A stretch of 9,604 nucleotides of DNA. It comes from an uncultured Oxalobacteraceae bacterium (GTDB taxonomy: Bacteria > Pseudomonadota > Gammaproteobacteria > Burkholderiales > Burkholderiaceae). Below are positions 1 through 7,075 of this stretch, one piece after another. A model generated the notes under the pieces. That model saw only the letters and a program-made list of their open reading frames with translations. It was not told where the DNA came from and did no database searches. Every line of letters begins with the position of its first letter. Within the stretch, counting starts at the first letter, position 1. The stretch spans positions 1 to 9,604 of the forward strand of contig CAMLHI010000059.1 in the NCBI GenBank assembly GCA_946479705.1, given 5' to 3'. The translations under genes and the position numbers were made by a program.

Positions 1-503
1 ATTAACTTTTTTTTCGACGCGCGCCGTCGATGTTCAACGCGCGCATTTCAACGACGCCGATTTACAGCGCGCGCGTGGTCTTCAAGTGGCTGAACGACGC
101 CGCATGATGGTGCGTGTGAGCGCGTCGAAGGGTCTGCGGCGAGCGTGCGCCGACGCATGCAAGCGCCTTCCCGCGCGCCGCGTCGGCCGTCATCGAAAAC
201 CCATAGCGCCTTTACCTAAAGGCGCTATCGGAAGTCCGAAAAATTCCTGCCGGCGCATTCTGCGGCTGGCTGGAGACGTGTATATCGACATGCGGAGTTC
301 AGCGCCGGCGCGCGCCGCGATGCTCGCGTCGATACGCGCGCGTCATCGCACGCGCAAACACGCGCACTCAAAATTGCGTTGCGCTTTCGAGACGAAGTGA
401 ACACGCGATGATGCGAGTGCATGTCTCAGCGCGCATTCAACGGCGCGACCTGCAGCAAAAGTGGGGAGCGGCGATCGACGCGACGCGCCGTGTGCGACGC
501 AGC
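1..503. other. Non-coding, CG-alternating intergenic stretch
   Basis: I see no credible gene here. The reading frames that are open in this stretch give Arg/Ala-rich, low-complexity translations without recognisable motifs and without Shine-Dalgarno sites, as expected of chance ORFs in high-GC DNA. The stretch is rich in alternating runs such as CGCGCGC (near 18, 38, 66, 173, 308 and 335) and GACGC/AACGC words. A run of eight T residues at 7-14 could be the tail of a terminator for a gene left of the window, but its stem would lie outside. A related word recurs at 38-52 (CGCGCATTTCAACG) and 430-442 (CGCGCATTCAACG). The strong inverted repeat at 203-228 is listed separately. Confidence 0.6.
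203..228. repeat. 26-bp perfect inverted repeat / hairpin
   Basis: The arms ATAGCGCCTTTA (203-214) and TAAAGGCGCTAT (217-228) are perfect reverse complements separated by CC. As RNA this gives an 11-bp stem with a four-base loop. On the + strand it is not followed by a T-tract. On the - strand it is followed by GGGTTTT, so it could be a weak terminator for leftward transcription, although no leftward gene lies to its right before the cupin gene. It could also be a protein-binding palindrome. The structure is directly visible; its role is unknown. Confidence 0.7.
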
Positions 504-517
504 GCGATTAGAATCGC
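504..517 (+). promoter_or_regulatory. Candidate promoter -10 inside a palindrome, upstream of cupin gene
   Basis: TAGAAT at 509-514 matches the sigma-70 -10 consensus at five of six positions and lies 21 bp before the cupin start codon. No good -35 hexamer is present at 16-18 bp upstream. The -10 sits inside the inverted repeat GCGATT-AG-AATCGC (504-517), so a repressor or activator bound there would control the promoter directly. If it is used, the mRNA leader would be about 15 nt. The palindrome is visible; promoter function is inference. Confidence 0.35.
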
Positions 518-535
518 AGTTCGACTGGAGGTTCT

Positions 536-949
536 ATGGAAGAGACAGTTCGCCGTCCCATCGTGCTGGCGCCAGGCCAGGGACGTGCATACCCGATGGG
601 CGCGATCGCGGCCGTGTTCAAGGCCGACTGCGCCGAAACGCGTGGCGCATATTCCATCTCGGAGTGGTGGCTCGAGCCGCACACGCAAGGTCCCGGAGCG
701 CATCGGCACCCGGAAGACGACGTGTTCTATATCCTGGCCGGCACGATGAGCGTGCTCGTTGGCGATGAGTGGCAGGACTTCGGTCCCGGTTCCTTCATCC
801 TCGTCCCCGGCGGCACCACCCACGATTTCGAGAATCGCGGCGCGGCGCGTGCCGGCATGCTGAACGTCTCGGCGCCGGGTAATTTCGAGGTGGAGATGCC
901 GGGAATCGCCGACTGGTTCGCCGAGCATCCCCCGGGCCGGGCCGGCTGA
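536..949 (+). CDS. Single-domain cupin protein (Cupin_2 type)
   Basis: A small cytoplasmic beta-barrel protein of 137 aa; its substrate is unknown. Cupin motif 1 is visible at residues 54-69 with H56 and H58, but the usual glutamate ligand is replaced by aspartate at D62. Motif 2 fits the full pattern G85-x5-P91-x-G93-x2-H96-x3-N100. The likely metal site is therefore H56, H58, D62 and H96. The start at 536 is supported by GGAGG at 527-531, four bases before the ATG. No signal peptide or membrane segment is present. The gene stands alone, converging on nrdB, so the neighbours give no functional hint. Small cupins of this kind include metal-dependent isomerases, dioxygenases and binding proteins; the sequence does not separate these options. 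Family assignment is firm, function is not. Confidence 0.85.
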   Translation: MEETVRRPIVLAPGQGRAYPMGAIAAVFKADCAETRGAYSISEWWLEPHTQGPGAHRHPEDDVFYILAGTMSVLVGDEWQDFGPGSFILVPGGTTHDFENRGAARAGMLNVSAPGNFEVEMPGIADWFAEHPPGRAG

Positions 950-965
950 TGCCGTGCGCGGGACG

Positions 966-991
966 AAAAAAAAGCCCCGGGCCGGGGCTTT
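966..991 (-). terminator. Rho-independent terminator of nrdAB, shared with convergent cupin gene
   Basis: The arms AAAGCCCC (971-978) and GGGGCTTT (984-991) form an 8-bp stem around GGGCC, and one more G-C pair is possible inside. Read on the - strand the stem runs straight into eight T residues (complement of the A run at 966-973), a classical terminator 17 bp past the nrdB stop. Read on the + strand only TTTCCTTT follows, so it may also end the cupin transcript, less efficiently. Confidence 0.85.
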
Positions 992-1007
992 CCTTTGAAG
1001 CTGCTAC

Positions 1008-2117
1008 TTACTCCCAGTTCAGCGCGCCGCCGGTCTGGTACTCGGTTACGCGCGTCTCGAAGAAGTTGCGCTCCTTCTTCAGGTCGATCATCTCGCTCAT
1101 CCACGGGAACGGGTTTTCTTCCTGGGCGAACAGCTGCTCCAGCCCGATCTGGGTGGCGCGGCGGTTGGCGATGAAGCGCAGGTAACCCTTGAACATGGTG
1201 GCGTTCAGGCCCAGCACGCCGCGCGGCATGGTGTCTTCCGCGTAGGCGTATTCCAGCTCGACGGCCTTGTGGAACAGCGCCTTGATTTCTTCGCGGAAGG
1301 CCGGCGTCCACAGCAGCGGGTTTTCCATCTTGATCGTGTTGATCAGGTCGATGCCGAAATTGCAATGCATCGATTCGTCGCGCAGGATGTACTGGTACTG
1401 CTCGGCCGCGCCCATCATCTTGTTCTGGCGGCCCAGCGCCAGGATCTGGGTGAAGCCGACGTAGAAGAACAGGCCTTCCATCAGGCAGGCGAACACGATC
1501 AGCGACTTGAGCAGCTTCTGGTCCGACTCCACCGTGCCGGTGGTAAACGCTGGGTCGGTCAGGGTATTGATGAAGGGGATCAGGAACTCGTCCTTCTCGC
1601 GGATCGACTTCACTTCATTGTAGGCGTTGAAGATTTCACCCTCGTCCAGGCCCAGCGACTCGACGATGTACTGGTAGGCGTGGGTGTGGATGGCTTCCTC
1701 GAAGGCCTGGCGCAGCAGGTACTGGCGGCATTCCGGCGCCGTGATGTGGCGGTAGGTGCCCAGCACGATGTTGTTGGCGGCCAGCGAGTCGGCGGTGACG
1801 AAAAAGCCCAGGTTGCGCTTGACCAGGCGGCGCTCGTCCTCGGTCAGGCCGTTCGGGTTCTTCCACAGCTCGATGTCGCGCTGCATGTTCACTTCCTGCG
1901 GCATCCAGTGGTTGGCGCAGCCGGCCAGGTATTTGTCCCACGCCCATTTGTACTTGAACGGCACCAGCTGGTTCACGTCGGTCTTGCCGTTGATGATGCG
2001 CTTGTCGTCGGCGTGCACGCGCTTGGCCACCAGGGCGGCGTCGGGCGCCGCTTCGCCAGCGGCTGGCATCGGTGGACGGGCAGCTTGGGTGCTTGGTTCG
2101 TCATCCCAGGAGAGCAT
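1008..2117 (-). CDS. nrdB: Class I ribonucleoside-diphosphate reductase, beta (small, radical-bearing) subunit
   Basis: NrdB houses the metal-radical cofactor that starts catalysis in NrdA, together reducing ribonucleoside diphosphates to deoxy forms in the cytoplasm. The 369-aa protein is the usual length. All six metal ligands can be placed by spacing against E. coli NrdB: D110, E141, H144, E214, E248 and H251. The radical tyrosine is Y148 in the segment HTHAYQY. The C-terminal tail keeps Y360, the likely counterpart of E. coli Y356 in the radical path to NrdA. The sequence around the site ([29 protein letters not shown]) resembles the Chlamydia-type branch, but with Tyr rather than Phe at the radical position. 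The start is supported by AGAGGA at 2125-2130. It is the second gene of the nrdA-nrdB operon, 80 bp after nrdA, and is followed by a strong terminator. Confidence 0.97.
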   Translation of the reverse strand: MLSWDDEPSTQAARPPMPAAGEAAPDAALVAKRVHADDKRIINGKTDVNQLVPFKYKWAWDKYLAGCANHWMPQEVNMQRDIELWKNPNGLTEDERRLVKRNLGFFVTADSLAANNIVLGTYRHITAPECRQYLLRQAFEEAIHTHAYQYIVESLGLDEGEIFNAYNEVKSIREKDEFLIPFINTLTDPAFTTGTVESDQKLLKSLIVFACLMEGLFFYVGFTQILALGRQNKMMGAAEQYQYILRDESMHCNFGIDLINTIKMENPLLWTPAFREEIKALFHKAVELEYAYAEDTMPRGVLGLNATMFKGYLRFIANRRATQIGLEQLFAQEENPFPWMSEMIDLKKERNFFETRVTEYQTGGALNWE

Positions 2118-2148
2118 GTTTTCTTCCTCTTATATAGTTATACGTCGT

Positions 2149-2189
2149 CCCCGCGCTGGCGGGGCGGTGGCGCGCACCGCGTGCGCGCC
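2149..2189 (-). other. Double hairpin in the nrdA-nrdB gap
   Basis: Two inverted repeats fill the gap between the genes. The first after the nrdA stop has perfect 9-bp arms, GGCGCGCAC (2169-2177) and GTGCGCGCC (2181-2189), around CGC. The second has 6-bp arms, CCCCGC (2149-2154) and GCGGGG (2159-2164), around GCTG. Neither is followed by a T-tract, so they are not standard terminators. They could act as an mRNA stability or processing element that sets the nrdA to nrdB ratio, or as a partial attenuator. The structure is visible; the role is inference. Confidence 0.55.
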
Positions 2190-2197
2190 GGGTCAAT

Positions 2198-5125
2198 TTA
2201 CTGGCAGGCTTCGCATTCCTCGAAACCGTCGTCGCCGGGACGCAGGTAGCAGGCCGCGCCATCGGCGTCCACCGCCGCCGGCACCGCCGGAGCCGCCGCG
2301 GCTGCAGCCGCCACCGCGCTGGCCGACATGCCGCCGTCGACCGCCACCGCGTTCAGGGCGCCGGTCTTGGAGGTCGATTTCTCCATGTGCGTCGCGGCAA
2401 TCGTGCGCAGGTAGTAGGTGGTCTTCAGGCCGCGCAGCCAGGCCAGCTTGTAGGTTTCGTCCAGCTTCTTGCCCGAGGCGCCGGCCATGTAGATGTTCAG
2501 CGACTGGGCCTGGTCGATCCACTTCTGGCGCCGCGAGGCCGCTTCCACCAGCCAGCTCGGCGACACTTCGAAGGCGGTGGCGTAGATGTCGCGCAGGTCT
2601 TGCGGGATGCGGTCGATCTTGGCCAGCGAGCCGTCGAAATACTTCAGGTCGGCAATCATCACTTCGTCCCACAGCTCGCGCGCCTTCAGGTCGCGCACCA
2701 GGTAGGCGTTGATTTCGGTAAATTCACCCGACAGGTTGGACTTCACATACAGGTTCTGGAAGGTCGGCTCGATACAGGCCGACACGCCGATGATGTTGGA
2801 AATCGTCGCGGTCGGGGCGATGGCCACGCAGTTCGAATTGCGCATGCCGAACTGCTTGATGCGTTCACGCACCAGCGGCCAGTCCATGGTTTCGCTGCTG
2901 TCCACCTCGAGATAACCGCCGCGCTCCTCGGCCAGCAGCTTGATCGAGTCTTGCGGGAGGATGCCGCGGTCCCACAGGGAACCGGTGTAGGACTCGTAGC
3001 GGCCGCGTTCCTCGGCCAGTTCGGTCGAGGCCAGGTAGGCGTAGTAGCAGACCGCTTCCATCGAGCGGTCGGCGAACTCGACCGCCTGGTTGGACGAGTA
3101 CGGCACGCGCATCATGTGCAGGCAATCCTGGAAACCCATGATACCCAGGCCGACCGGACGGTGGCGCATGTTTGAATTGCGCGCCTTCTCGACGGCGTAA
3201 TAGTTAATGTCGATCACATTGTCGAGCATGCGCATCGCGGTGCGCACGGTCTTTTGCAGCTTGATCGCGTCCAGCTTGCCTTCCTTCATGTGGGCCGGCA
3301 GGTTCACCGAACCCAGGTTGCAGACGGCGATTTCGGATTCGTTGGTGTTCAGGGTGATCTCGGTGCACAGGTTCGAGCTGTGCACCACGCCCACGTGCTG
3401 CTGGGGCGAACGGATGTTGCACGGGTCCTTGAAGGTGATCCATGGGTGGCCGGTCTCGAACAGCATCGAGAGCATCTTGCGCCACAGGTCGAGCGCGGCG
3501 ATCTTCTTGAACACGCGGATCTCGCCGGCGGCGGCCTTGGCCTCGTAGCCCAGGTAAGCCGCTTCGAAGGCCTTGCCGACCTTGTCGTGCAGGTCCGGGC
3601 AGTCCGAGGGCGAGAACAGGGTCCAGTCGGCCTTTTCCATCACGCGCTTCATGAACAGGTCGGGAATCCAGTTGGCCGTGTTCATGTCGTGGGTGCGGCG
3701 GCGGTCGTCGCCGGTGTTCTTGCGCAGGTCGAGGAATTCCTCGATGTCCATGTGCCAGGTTTCCAGGTAGGCGCACACCGCGCCCTTGCGCTTGCCGCCC
3801 TGGTTGACCGCCACGGCGGTGTCGTTGACCACTTTCAGGAACGGCACCACGCCTTGCGACTTGCCGTTGGTGCCCTTGATGTGGGCGCCGAGGGCGCGCA
3901 CCGGGGTCCAGTCGTTGCCCAGGCCGCCGGCATACTTGGCCAGCAGGGCGTTTTCCTTGATGGCGTCGTAGATGCCTTCCAGGTCGTCCGAGACGGTGGT
4001 CAGGTAGCACGAGGACAGCTGCGAGCGCAGGGTGCCGGCGTTGAACAGGGTCGGGGTCGAGCTCATGAAGTCGAAGCTCGACAGCAGGTGGTAGAACTCG
4101 ATGGCGCGCGCTTCGCGGTTTTCTTCGCGCAGCGACAGGCCCATGGCCACGCGCATATAGAAGGCTTGCGGCATTTCGATGCGCACGTCGCGCACGTGCA
4201 GGAAGTAGCGGTCGTACAGGGTTTGCAGGCCGATGTAGCCGAACTGCAGGTCGCGGTCGGCCACCAGGGCCTTGGCCAGCTTGGCCAGGTCGAAGGTGGC
4301 CAGGACCGGGTCCAGCAGTTCGTTCTCGATGCCCCTGGCGATGTATTTCGGGAAGTAGTCCAGATAGGCGGCGGCGGCCTTGGCCTGCGGCACTTCCTTC
4401 TCGAACACTTCCTTGCGAATGGTGTGCAGCAGGATGCGCGCGGTCACTTGCGAGTAGGCCGGGTCTTTTTCCATCAGGGCGCGGGCGGCCAGGATGGCGG
4501 ACTTGTGCAGTTCCTCGACCGGCACGCCGTCGTACAGGTTCTTGACCGTCTCGGCCAGGATGGCGTCGGCGTCGACGTGCTTTTCCAGGCCCACGCAGGC
4601 GGCATTGATCAGGTCGCGCACCTGGCCCATGTCGAGCGGACGGCGCTGGCCGGCTTCGGTGACGTGGATCTGCGGCGCGGCGACGTCGGTGGTCCCCTGG
4701 GCTTCCTTCTGCTTGCGGCGCTCTTCCATGTGCTTGGCGCGGTACAGCACGTAGGCGCGCGCGACGTCATGCTCGCCCGAGCGCATCAGCGACAGTTCGA
4801 CCTGGTCCTGCACGTCTTCGATGTGGAAGGTGCCGCCCGATGGCTGGCGGCGCACCAGCGCGGCCACCACGTTGTTGGTGAGCTGCTCGACGATCTCGCG
4901 CACGCGCGCCGAGGCGGCGCTCTGGCCGCCGTGCACGGCCAGGAAGGCCTTGGTCATGGCGACCTGGATCTTGCTCGGCTCGAAGGCGACCACGGCGCCG
5001 TTGCGGCGGATGATGCGGTAGTCGCCGTTGGCGGTCAGCGAAGCGGTGGGGGCGGCGGGCGCCGTGTCGGCGGCTCCAGGCGTGACGTGCAAGGGTTGGT
5101 TCGAAATGTCTTGGGATGTTTGCAT
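2198..5125 (-). CDS. nrdA: Class I ribonucleoside-diphosphate reductase, alpha (catalytic, allosteric) subunit
   Basis: NrdA binds the ribonucleotide substrate and reduces it using a thiyl radical generated by NrdB. At 975 aa it is about 210 aa longer than E. coli NrdA because it has two ATP-cone regions. The N-terminal cone (about 36-136) has the usual RRNG...K52 pattern. The second (about 152-240) aligns with the E. coli cone but replaces two nucleotide-binding lysines (E157, Q168), so it is probably degenerate, as in Pseudomonas-type NrdA. Catalytic residues by alignment are C373 and C602 (redox pair), N585, C587 (thiyl) and E589, and Y904/Y905 (radical path). The mobile C-terminal tail is Ala-rich (about 934-958) and ends in C971-x2-C974, the reductant pair; another Cys is at 959. 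AGGAGG at 5130-5135 supports the start. It leads the nrdA-nrdB operon, probably under NrdR control. Confidence 0.97.
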   Translation of the reverse strand: MQTSQDISNQPLHVTPGAADTAPAAPTASLTANGDYRIIRRNGAVVAFEPSKIQVAMTKAFLAVHGGQSAASARVREIVEQLTNNVVAALVRRQPSGGTFHIEDVQDQVELSLMRSGEHDVARAYVLYRAKHMEERRKQKEAQGTTDVAAPQIHVTEAGQRRPLDMGQVRDLINAACVGLEKHVDADAILAETVKNLYDGVPVEELHKSAILAARALMEKDPAYSQVTARILLHTIRKEVFEKEVPQAKAAAAYLDYFPKYIARGIENELLDPVLATFDLAKLAKALVADRDLQFGYIGLQTLYDRYFLHVRDVRIEMPQAFYMRVAMGLSLREENREARAIEFYHLLSSFDFMSSTPTLFNAGTLRSQLSSCYLTTVSDDLEGIYDAIKENALLAKYAGGLGNDWTPVRALGAHIKGTNGKSQGVVPFLKVVNDTAVAVNQGGKRKGAVCAYLETWHMDIEEFLDLRKNTGDDRRRTHDMNTANWIPDLFMKRVMEKADWTLFSPSDCPDLHDKVGKAFEAAYLGYEAKAAAGEIRVFKKIAALDLWRKMLSMLFETGHPWITFKDPCNIRSPQQHVGVVHSSNLCTEITLNTNESEIAVCNLGSVNLPAHMKEGKLDAIKLQKTVRTAMRMLDNVIDINYYAVEKARNSNMRHRPVGLGIMGFQDCLHMMRVPYSSNQAVEFADRSMEAVCYYAYLASTELAEERGRYESYTGSLWDRGILPQDSIKLLAEERGGYLEVDSSETMDWPLVRERIKQFGMRNSNCVAIAPTATISNIIGVSACIEPTFQNLYVKSNLSGEFTEINAYLVRDLKARELWDEVMIADLKYFDGSLAKIDRIPQDLRDIYATAFEVSPSWLVEAASRRQKWIDQAQSLNIYMAGASGKKLDETYKLAWLRGLKTTYYLRTIAATHMEKSTSKTGALNAVAVDGGMSASAVAAAAAAAPAVPAAVDADGAACYLRPGDDGFEECEACQ

Positions 5126-5346
5126 GAATCCTCCTGGAACGGCCGACAGCAGTCTGTCGCCGGTTTTTTATCAATGAATCGGCCGGCCGGGCCGTCCGCC
5201 TTACACTACAACAGCAAAAACGAGGGCCTCCAACAAGCTCTGCTTGCCGGAAAAAGTCCGCATCGTGGGGTAAATAACGCTATCTCTGAGGCAATTTACT
5301 GGGAAGGTGCCGAGAGGGAGCATATTGGGTTGAAATTCGCCTGTAC
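5126..5346 (-). promoter_or_regulatory. Long nrdA leader region with SD and hairpin
   Basis: If the promoter at 5383-5411 is used, nrdA has a leader of about 250 nt. It contains the Shine-Dalgarno AGGAGG at 5130-5135, four bases from the ATG. A hairpin lies just upstream of it (arms CGACAG 5144-5149 and CTGTCG 5154-5159). A GGCCGGCC palindrome is at 5181-5188, and a weak 40-codon ORF runs over 5201-5323. I do not recognise a known riboswitch. The length suggests room for post-transcriptional control, which is inference. Confidence 0.4.
5201..5323 (-). CDS. Possible 40-codon upstream ORF in the nrdA leader
   Basis: An ATG at 5321-5323 (- strand) opens a 40-codon frame ending with TAA at 5201-5203, wholly inside the predicted nrdA leader and 75 bp before nrdA. 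The predicted peptide begins MLPLGTFPVN and ends in a hydrophobic LVFAVVV. An internal Met at codon 21 gives a 20-aa alternative starting MRTFSGKQ. Neither start has a clear Shine-Dalgarno site, no known family is recognised, and frames of this length occur by chance. It is listed because its position would suit a leader peptide; I think it is more likely not translated. Confidence 0.15.
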   Translation of the reverse strand: MLPLGTFPVNCLRDSVIYPTMRTFSGKQSLLEALVFAVVV

Positions 5347-5360
5347 CACTACATGTAGTG
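5347..5360. promoter_or_regulatory. NrdR box 1 (nrdA-proximal)
   Basis: CACTACATGTAGTG is a perfect 14-bp palindrome that fits the known NrdR operator pattern (acaCwAtATaTwGtgt). NrdR is the ATP/dATP-sensing zinc-ribbon and ATP-cone repressor of ribonucleotide reductase genes. The box lies about 220 bp upstream of nrdA, and its centre is exactly 31 bp from that of box 2, the usual three-turn spacing of NrdR box pairs. Confidence 0.88.
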
Positions 5361-5378
5361 CTTGATCAAATTTGGTGA

Positions 5379-5390
5379 ACTAATTGTAGT
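5379..5390. promoter_or_regulatory. NrdR box 2 (promoter-overlapping)
   Basis: ACTAATTGTAGT shares the ACTA....TAGT half-sites with box 1 but has an imperfect centre. Its centre (5384.5) is 31 bp from that of box 1 (5353.5). It overlaps the best -10 candidate for nrdA, so bound NrdR would block RNA polymerase. The paired arrangement makes both calls stronger than either alone. Confidence 0.8.
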
Positions 5391-5411
5391 AGCTCCCCCC
5401 AGCCTGCGCAA
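5383..5411 (-). promoter_or_regulatory. Candidate nrdA promoter
   Basis: On the - strand TACAAT (complement of 5383-5388) is a five-of-six match to the -10 consensus. Exactly 17 bp upstream is TTGCGC (complement of 5406-5411), a weak -35 with three matches. The -10 lies inside NrdR box 2. Transcription would start near 5376. A second possibility is TTGATC (complement of 5364-5369) with TACAGG 18 bp downstream, which would place box 1 in the spacer. Either choice is NrdR-controlled; the first has the better -10. Confidence 0.45.
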
Positions 5412-5469
5412 TATCAAAAGGAGAACTTTATTTTCGGTGCGGCTCTTGACATTTTCGAGACGCGGCGCG

Positions 5470-5487
5470 AGTTAGTGAGCACTAACT
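5470..5487. promoter_or_regulatory. 18-bp palindrome, operator-like
   Basis: The arms AGTTAGTG (5470-5477) and CACTAACT (5480-5487) are perfect reverse complements around AG. The size and TTAGTG/CACTAA arms resemble operators of TetR-family repressors. A consensus TTGACA lies on the + strand at 5446-5451, so the palindrome would occupy the -10 region of a rightward promoter, although no good -10 hexamer is seen. No rightward gene follows and no TetR gene is in the window. The palindrome is visible; the regulator family is a guess from motif shape. Confidence 0.5.
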
Positions 5488-5521
5488 TGGCGAGCACCGG
5501 CACATCTCGCTCCTTGCCTGA

Positions 5522-5567
5522 CGGACAGAAACGCGGACTATTTCCGTTCGGACAAAAACGCGGAATA
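5522..5567. repeat. Two 19-bp direct repeats, 27-bp period
   Basis: CGGACAGAAACGCGGACTA (5522-5540) and CGGACAAAAACGCGGAATA (5549-5567) differ at two of 19 positions and are in the same orientation, 27 bp apart start to start. They lie in the gap between pilR and the nrdA promoter, 36 bp past the pilR stop. Closely spaced direct repeats of this kind are found at ends of some insertion sequences (for example the IS21 family) as transposase sites, and also as regulator sites. No transposase is nearby, so this would be a relic if the first reading is right. Confidence 0.6.
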
Positions 5568-5602
5568 TAGTTGTCGGTCTCAGCCGGCGCGGGGGCGAGA
5601 GT

Positions 5603-7051
<1,449 letters not shown>

Positions 7052-7075
7052 TGCACTGCCTTTCTTTCAATCCGA

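Noticed and set aside
86..400. Open frame of 104 codons on the + strand in the left intergenic stretch
   Set aside because: The translation is Arg/Ala-rich with no domain, there is no Shine-Dalgarno site, it spans the strong hairpin at 203-228, and the same stretch is open on the other strand. It looks like a chance frame.
5203..5218. ACACTACA as a third NrdR half-site
   Set aside because: Only the left half matches; the right half is unrelated and the distance to the other boxes (about 143 bp) does not suit the paired pattern.
3254..5365. Very long open frame (over 700 codons) on the + strand opposite nrdA
   Set aside because: It is antisense to nrdA, whose catalytic residues are all in place. 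The composition (Val/Gln/His/Gly-rich) is what the reverse complement of a high-GC gene gives.
5412..5430. AAAAGGAGAAC on the + strand as a ribosome binding site
   Set aside because: No start codon follows at a suitable distance and no open frame begins there.
5568..5602. Terminator directly after pilR
   Set aside because: I found no stem followed by a T-tract on the - strand between the pilR stop and the direct repeats; termination may be Rho-dependent or further on.
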